Assembly (NCBI GenBank): GCA_028554795.2 | Contig: CM068825.1 | Location: 97,271,451-97,335,450 of the forward strand | DNA length: 64,000 nucleotides | Direction of reading: 5' to 3' | Origin: Sinohyriopsis cumingii | Lineage: Eukaryota > Mollusca > Bivalvia > Unionida > Unionidae | Part shown: piece by piece, positions 60,801 through 64,000 of the stretch | How the letters are laid out: the number at the start of each line of letters is the position of its first letter | How positions within the stretch are numbered: position 1 is the stretch's first letter | The notes under the pieces: model-generated | What the model was told of the DNA's origin: nothing | What the model saw: only the letters and a program-made list of their open reading frames with translations | Databases searched by the model: none | Program-made: the position numbers and the translations under genes

Positions 60801-62195
60801 CATTTTTCTAGTCTTTGGTATGACTCAGCCGACGATCGAACCCCACGACCTCCTGCATCCAAGGCGGACGCTTTAACCACTAGGCCAGTGGAGCAGTCTT
60901 AAAATGATCTGTGTTCCTTAAATGTTAGATTTTGTCACCTCCATAATTACCCGATATTGTTACAACCAATAATTATCAAAATGACAGAGACAAACAGCTG
61001 AAAAAACAGCTCACTTCCTCTGTAAACACAGAGCACTTTTGCAAGTAACAGGTACACCTTTGTTTGACAGTAATACAGATTTCAAAGTACAAACAATTTG
61101 TTGCAGCAAGTACAAAATATCATCAGAAATTCTCAGGTTAGAAGTAAAACTGAAAGCAGTTTGACTAAATAAAATAAATGAAAGTCCCCTGATCATTGTT
61201 GAAAATGTCGGAAAGATTCAAATAAACATCAATTCATGGGAAAATGGAACAGATGGAGAATTATAGTTAAAGACATATTTGTACAATGATTTTATTGACA
61301 AGGATTTTGAATGATTTAATATTGCAACCAATGATAATTTATAATTTTTTGAAGTTGTATTAATCATTATTACACTGATTCTGTAAAATGCAATTTTTAA
61401 ATTAAAATATGAAATATTTCAAATTTAGTCATGCTGTTCTAACTTTATATGTAATGATTACACATACATCTGTAAGATCCCCCTCTATAAAGGTCACATA
61501 TGGTGCAGAAGTGTTGGCCTTATAAGAAAGGGACCACTGTATTTCCATTTATGTTTGGAACATATACATCAATAGAGTTATTCTAAAAAGACCTTAATCA
61601 CAGGATAGCTGGTGTTCTACAAGGGCAATATTGTGTTATTCTAAACAGACCTTAATTGTAGAATTGATGGTGTCCTGTTAAGGGCAACAGATTTTATCAG
61701 AAACCTAGTATTATTAACATGCTGAACAACAAAAACTGATAGGCTATCATATAAAAATATCCAACAGCTGCTTTCTATGAATTCCCACCCTTGAATGTAA
61801 ATGGAAACCTATCAAAAAAAAACTCATTCACTCCTTTGCAGCTCTGAAAACAGATAATTAAAAAGCTGTGGAACAAATTTGCCAAGGTCTGCGAACACTA
61901 TTTCTCATATTTCACAAGAGGAAAATATCTCATATATCTATTAAGGTATGCTGGACTATATACAACGTTAATTTTCTTTGTGTTGTTTTTTTATTTTCTT
62001 ATAACCAGAGTGAAGCACAAAGCTTCCAACTCACTAAAGAATCATAGGTCTCCAAAGCTATTTCATCTTTCCCTGACTGCTTCATTCTCATCTGTCGTTT
62101 CTTTTCTATTGTACCCGTCCTGTCAAGATATGTGTCCTCATCACTATCATAAAAGTCATCATCCTCCCAGTTACGTTTCTTTTTCTTCCTGCTCT
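39801..62195 (-). CDS. SLC4A1AP: Kanadaptin, seven C-terminal coding exons
   Basis: Coding exons (minus strand) are 62195-62035, 59684-59615, 58676-58487, 51846-51738, 47757-47281, 45819-45726 and 39850-39801 (stop TAA). All have GT donors and AG acceptors, and phases 0,1,0,0,0,1 join without a break, giving 382 codons. Visible family marks are NWEDDDFYDSDEDTYLDRTG and TIEKKR (exon 1), the coiled-coil QEIEAIQTKLDKA (2), DALDAYMSAIKGG and KQKRQLMELKQEEMKLSKLV then KIAKP (3), VGKMKGF (4), an acidic low-complexity exon with EEEEEEE (5), DPDYATWVPPQ (6) and the hallmark C-terminus NQSGDGKTHLNAKYGY (6/7). Kanadaptin is a mainly nuclear protein, first described as a kidney anion-exchanger adaptor, with an N-terminal FHA domain. 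That domain would lie upstream of 64 kb. Exon 5 diverges most from vertebrates, as expected for its disordered acidic region. The partial model is limited by the window, not by damage. Confidence 0.93.
40650..41150. repeat. Degenerate ~165-bp repeat block, copy C (kanadaptin intron)
   Basis: Phrases shared with 2870-3540 and 4540-4990 include 'gcaccattttcat', 'gacaaa..gg.catc', 'gtt..gaaaaccc', 'ccattta....agtagtgaca', 'gccatattggat' and 'agatggctgc'. About three units are visible. It is in the last intron of kanadaptin. Confidence 0.65.
41830..45420. repeat. Long run of degenerate ~125-145-bp tandem units in the last kanadaptin intron
   Basis: A phrase set recurs in order through the intron: 'ccagagtggtaacaag', 'tcagccaatcagata', 'aagatcacctcattaatatg', 'tacatctcactcataatcaa', 'actcatctaggatcttgatg', 'atataagcaaa', 'ttaccaagtttaatcaaaat'. 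The clearest units start near 44964, 45090, 45233 and 45374. Older units are visible from about 41830. Short ORFs at 43170-44000 inside the run are not supported as genes. Confidence 0.75.
45985..46110 (-). mobile_element. SINE family A, 3' half only (minus strand)
   Basis: It carries 'gttctaggttttaacaccat', 'tttttcagcacaagatgggc' and 'ggaggaagaactctggaaaa', the tail and distal body of family A read on the minus strand. It stops before the tRNA head, so it is 5'-truncated or eroded. Confidence 0.8.
46610..46936 (-). mobile_element. SINE family B, copy 2 (minus strand)
   Basis: It has the same body as 31428-31738. The tRNA-like head reads on minus 'ggcctattggtggtttgagc' with a damaged B box ('ggtttaaaccc'). 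It lies in the kanadaptin intron between exons at 45.8 and 47.3 kb. A 79-codon minus ORF there (46859-47098) is a by-product. Confidence 0.85.
47931..48173 (-). mobile_element. SINE family A, full copy 4 (minus strand)
   Basis: A complete copy in minus orientation with perfect 12-bp flanking repeats aagctgtattgc (47919-47930 and 48174-48185). It sits ~175 bases upstream of the acidic kanadaptin exon. The 76-codon minus ORF inside it (47971-48201) is SINE sequence, not a gene. Confidence 0.92.
48489..48570. repeat. ~20-bp minisatellite, four units
   Basis: Units of 'ttactcactttatatgctgc' type are repeated four times within the kanadaptin intron. The sequence from 48571 to 49900 has no identifiable feature. 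Confidence 0.8.
49900..50200. repeat. Degenerate 'tggtgcccagtgactgg' minisatellite
   Basis: Variants of 'gtgactggtgtctggtgtcc', 'tgcctggtaaccagtgattg' and 'ggtgcccggtgag' fill the stretch, giving many near-repeats of 10-20 bases. The minus ORF 49883-50095 is a product of this. 50201-51730 shows no gene, though (aaat)n occurs at about 50880. Confidence 0.6.
52076..53620 (+). mobile_element. Tigger/pogo-like element remnant
   Basis: It starts TA|CACCGCTCCCTCGATAACTC and has the sub-terminal phrases 'ggacaactcgc' and 'gcttataacgcggtgtccg', typical of Tigger-type ends. It ends, as far as can be recognised, with the transposase C-terminus below. A similar end 'gtccctcgataactcgcgcc' occurs at 54171 but in the same, not the inverse, orientation, so it belongs to another copy or a rearranged one. 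The catalytic DDE/D part is missing. Confidence 0.65.
53100..53618 (+). pseudogene. C-terminal fragment of a Tigger/jerky-like (DDE_1, CENP-B-type) transposase
   Basis: The open frame 53100-53618 reads ITRDLGCWIKDLEAAFDVKQ, an acidic stretch, EKFVQTHGP, SLDDMEEWICADNDCPTAES, and a final helical pair EAIKYFDIAIRWLETQNVDY, KLMKLRNLRDFARRQR before TGA. The last segment (paired helices ending 'R.LRD.A...R') is the usual C-terminus of Tigger/jerky transposases. The DNA-binding and catalytic domains are absent, so the copy is dead. It lies in the kanadaptin intron in the opposite orientation to that gene. Confidence 0.7.
54608..54845 (-). mobile_element. LINE 3' end, second copy
   Basis: It matches 2318-2555 closely: an (ATT)n tail (aataataataa on plus), 'gaggactttg.atag..ccta', 'aagcgctttacaacattag', 'catgaaattagaaaacata' and 'tttaaggtagga.acattatt'. 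It is truncated ~235 bases from the 3' end. The close match over unlinked sites supports a family active in the past. Confidence 0.85.
54860..55060. repeat. Dispersed repeat, copy 1 (matches 58165-58350)
   Basis: Shared phrases with 58165-58350 in the same order are 'tctgg.aagaactcgataaa', 'tttaactca.gatcagttca', 'acattcc.g', 'ctgactttc.tca.tatttga' and 'gaacttttc.cagt'. The two copies are in direct orientation 3.3 kb apart. 55061-55260 is a pyrimidine-rich low-complexity stretch. Confidence 0.75.
56322..58372. mobile_element. Possible DNA transposon with 'ggttcccac' inverted ends
   Basis: The left end reads 'ggttcccacacttttctaga' with 'ccaggtcttttccagg' inside. The right end reads 'gatttcccagtagcatggga' then 'accctg', approximately its inverse. 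Right-end sequence is also the tail of the repeat copy at 58165-58350. No transposase is visible, and the interior (a 57532-57720 minus ORF and others) is not recognised. The ends may belong to two separate fragments. Confidence 0.35.
58972..59216 (-). mobile_element. SINE family A, copy 6 (minus strand)
   Basis: It runs from the tail 'ggttaaataccatttttcag' through 'gtggaggaagaag' to the tRNA head on minus ('ggcggtgagtagcctataac', ending at the C-rich 'cccccgggcccccc'). It is more diverged than copies 1-4. It sits between kanadaptin exons at 58.5 and 59.6 kb. Confidence 0.82.
60577..60898 (-). mobile_element. SINE family B, copy 3 (minus strand)
   Basis: This is the best-preserved head. On minus it reads 'ctggcctagtggttaaagcg', 'tccgccttggatgcaggagg', and a B box 'ggttcgatcg', a clear tRNA derivative, followed by the family body and a tail near 'ttaaaaatccaaatcgcaca'. 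Located in the kanadaptin intron upstream of the 59.6-kb exon. Confidence 0.88.
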
Positions 62196-64000
62196 CTGTA
62201 ACAAAAATAACATTTCTCCAAGATAGTCAAAAAATACAAACAAATTCATATGGGGATAGGAGATACTCAAAGGCCTCTAAGACATGTCTAAGATACACTT
62301 TCAAGAACAAAGTATGTTCAATTTTTGGAACCTCCAACGTACCCTTTTAAAAACCTTTGCCTTCCTTTTCAAACTCATTTGCAAAATAAATATTGGCCCC
62401 AAAAAGAAAAAAAAGGTAGTTTTTAATAAGTGGTTCCAGTAAAAATGCTTGAAAAGGAAGCAGAGTACACAGCAGAACATTTTTATTGCATATGTAAAGA
62501 AATAAATGAAGTTGGGTATCATTATAAAGGTGTGACACCTGGGCTAATGCTCTTCAAACAAAAAATTCAGACTGATAAATCATGAACAAAATATCATAGA
62601 TCATGACTTATTTCATGTGTGTTCGTGATCTGTCCAATCTTATTAATATACATCTGTCATGATGCAGTAAAGAAAGGTTTAACTGCACATCAGACTGTAT
62701 GCTGTATAGCCTGGAGTATGACATATGACTTAGTTAAATACTTTTTGTTGTGACCCTCAGCAAGACAATACGAAATGGTCTAGTCACGTTCACCAGTAAA
62801 TGGGTATGTGAGACCACTAAAGAGCTAACCTGTGCCAGCAGTCTGGTGCCCCATCCAAGAAGAGTTGTGTCCACTTGGCCACTTCAAGCCATCAATACTG
62901 GAGAAGGCACTGTTCTTACCAGACTCAATTCAATTTTTTACCTTATGATAAATAACTGTATGAAATTTATTTTTTATTTCCTTATTTATAAATTTTGACA
63001 TTGTTTGATTGGGCAGGTGGTCTAGGCAATATATACCATTGTCTTCATTGGGCAGGTGATTCAGTCAATATATACCATCTTCCTAGCACATTGTAAAAAC
63101 ACATTCAACAGGAGGCTACTGTGTACTTAATGTGAATTATGCTGACGCTTATGCTACAATTAACAACAACAGCTGTAGTTTATGATCATTGTATTTATAA
63201 CAGCAACTATATCATCAGAGACATAAATCTGACATATCTTAACACACAGACAGAGGTGAAATGGCAGTGATCGGTATAAAGACAAGCACTTAAGACCACT
63301 AAGCCACCCAGGGCTTCCTTGTAAGATGTACGAACACAGGGCTTAATCTGATCTAAATTAAGGTGTTCTCTGTATTATTTTTCTTTAAAGACTTATCCTG
63401 GTTATGCCAAACTTTTAATTCTCCCACAAATTTTCACTTCTTTCTAATTTTTAATTCAAAATGGAGAATGAGAATTTCCAAAGGAGACAGAACCTTTTTG
63501 TACATTATGTTCGTGAAAAACTTGTGCTTCTTATAGTAAAGTTTATGATGATACCAAAACAGTAAAGATGACAAATAAACCTTACTGTCATCAAAAGTCA
63601 TGGAAAAGCCCTAAACCCTTTGCTTCACATATAACCCTCTTACATGTGCCTCCCATATGACATTCACAACATTATACTCTTGCTCCCCATTAAAAAACCA
63701 CTTAAACCATAAAGCAGCGTCATCTTCAAAAAATTATATTCTTGGATTGCTGGAATAGCCTCCATATAATCTAATCATTTCCACTGCAAGTCAGCATTTG
63801 TTATTAATGCAGGATTACTGTTAAGTTATTATTTCTCATCATTTCATGATAAAAACAACTACCTATGCACAAGATCCTTTGTTTTAATCACTGCAACTTG
63901 TGCTTCAAAATATTATTTTTGAAAATATTTAACTAAAACTTTTCACTGACGTGTTTGCATTATTTTCTTTGTAATATCAGTTATAAGTCACAAGTGAACC
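62196..64000. other. Upstream kanadaptin intron, no further exon seen
   Basis: No minus-strand segment between 62196 and 64000 shows kanadaptin-like coding with splice sites. A head-only fragment of SINE family A (about 63238-63320, minus, 'gaggtgaaatggcagtgatc') is present. Short ORFs (62301-62538 minus, 62750-62998 plus) are not supported. Confidence 0.6.

Overview
The window is AT-rich, gene-poor animal nuclear DNA. Genes have spliceosomal introns, and much of the rest is SINEs, LINE ends, MITE-like elements, satellites and a large decayed Maverick/Polinton element. The short tRNA-headed SINEs ending in a 'ctgaaaaatggcgttaaac'-type tail, and the general repeat mix, suggest a lophotrochozoan, probably a mollusc. 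That assignment is an inference and the species cannot be fixed from the sequence.

Layout. 1-2.1 kb: two tandem arrays, a 37/38-bp satellite and a ~60-bp repeat. 2.3-2.8 kb: 5'-truncated LINE 3' end. 4.07-9.23 kb, minus strand: a two-exon gene whose spliced N-terminus resembles the BART domain of CFAP36, with a MITE and a SINE in its intron. 10.98-12.67 kb: an intronless cysteine-rich protein gene of an unnamed multi-copy family, broken by two in-frame TGA codons. 13.93-27.94 kb: one Polinton bounded by ~0.8-kb terminal inverted repeats and a near-perfect 6-bp target duplication. It carries recognisable but broken genes for packaging ATPase, a basic core-like protein, two small Polinton-type proteins, chromodomain integrase, minor capsid, major capsid and adenain-like protease, all on the plus strand. 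No protein-primed DNA polymerase B is visible. 28-29.2 kb: two SINEs with clean target duplications. 29.4-34.4 kb: unassigned sequence with a threefold ~160-bp repeat and scattered coding-like stretches. 36.8-39.3 kb: two TA-flanked MITE-like elements, one with a SINE inside it. 39.8-62.2 kb, minus strand: the seven 3'-most coding exons of kanadaptin (SLC4A1AP orthologue), whose splice phases all agree; the 5' half lies beyond 64 kb. Its introns hold degenerate tandem repeats, SINEs of two families, a Tigger/pogo transposase remnant, a LINE end and other transposon pieces.

The host genes that can be supported are kanadaptin and the BART-like gene. The Polinton is the main non-host system. Its genes would together have encoded packaging, particle and integration functions of a virus-like transposon, but every one is damaged, so it is a fossil unless helped in trans. 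The most unusual points are the clean loss of PolB from an element with recognisable ends, a protease with its catalytic histidine codon changed while the cysteine remains, a 290-bp insertion in the minor capsid gene flanked by a 9-bp direct repeat, and a TATA box near most open reading frames of the element.
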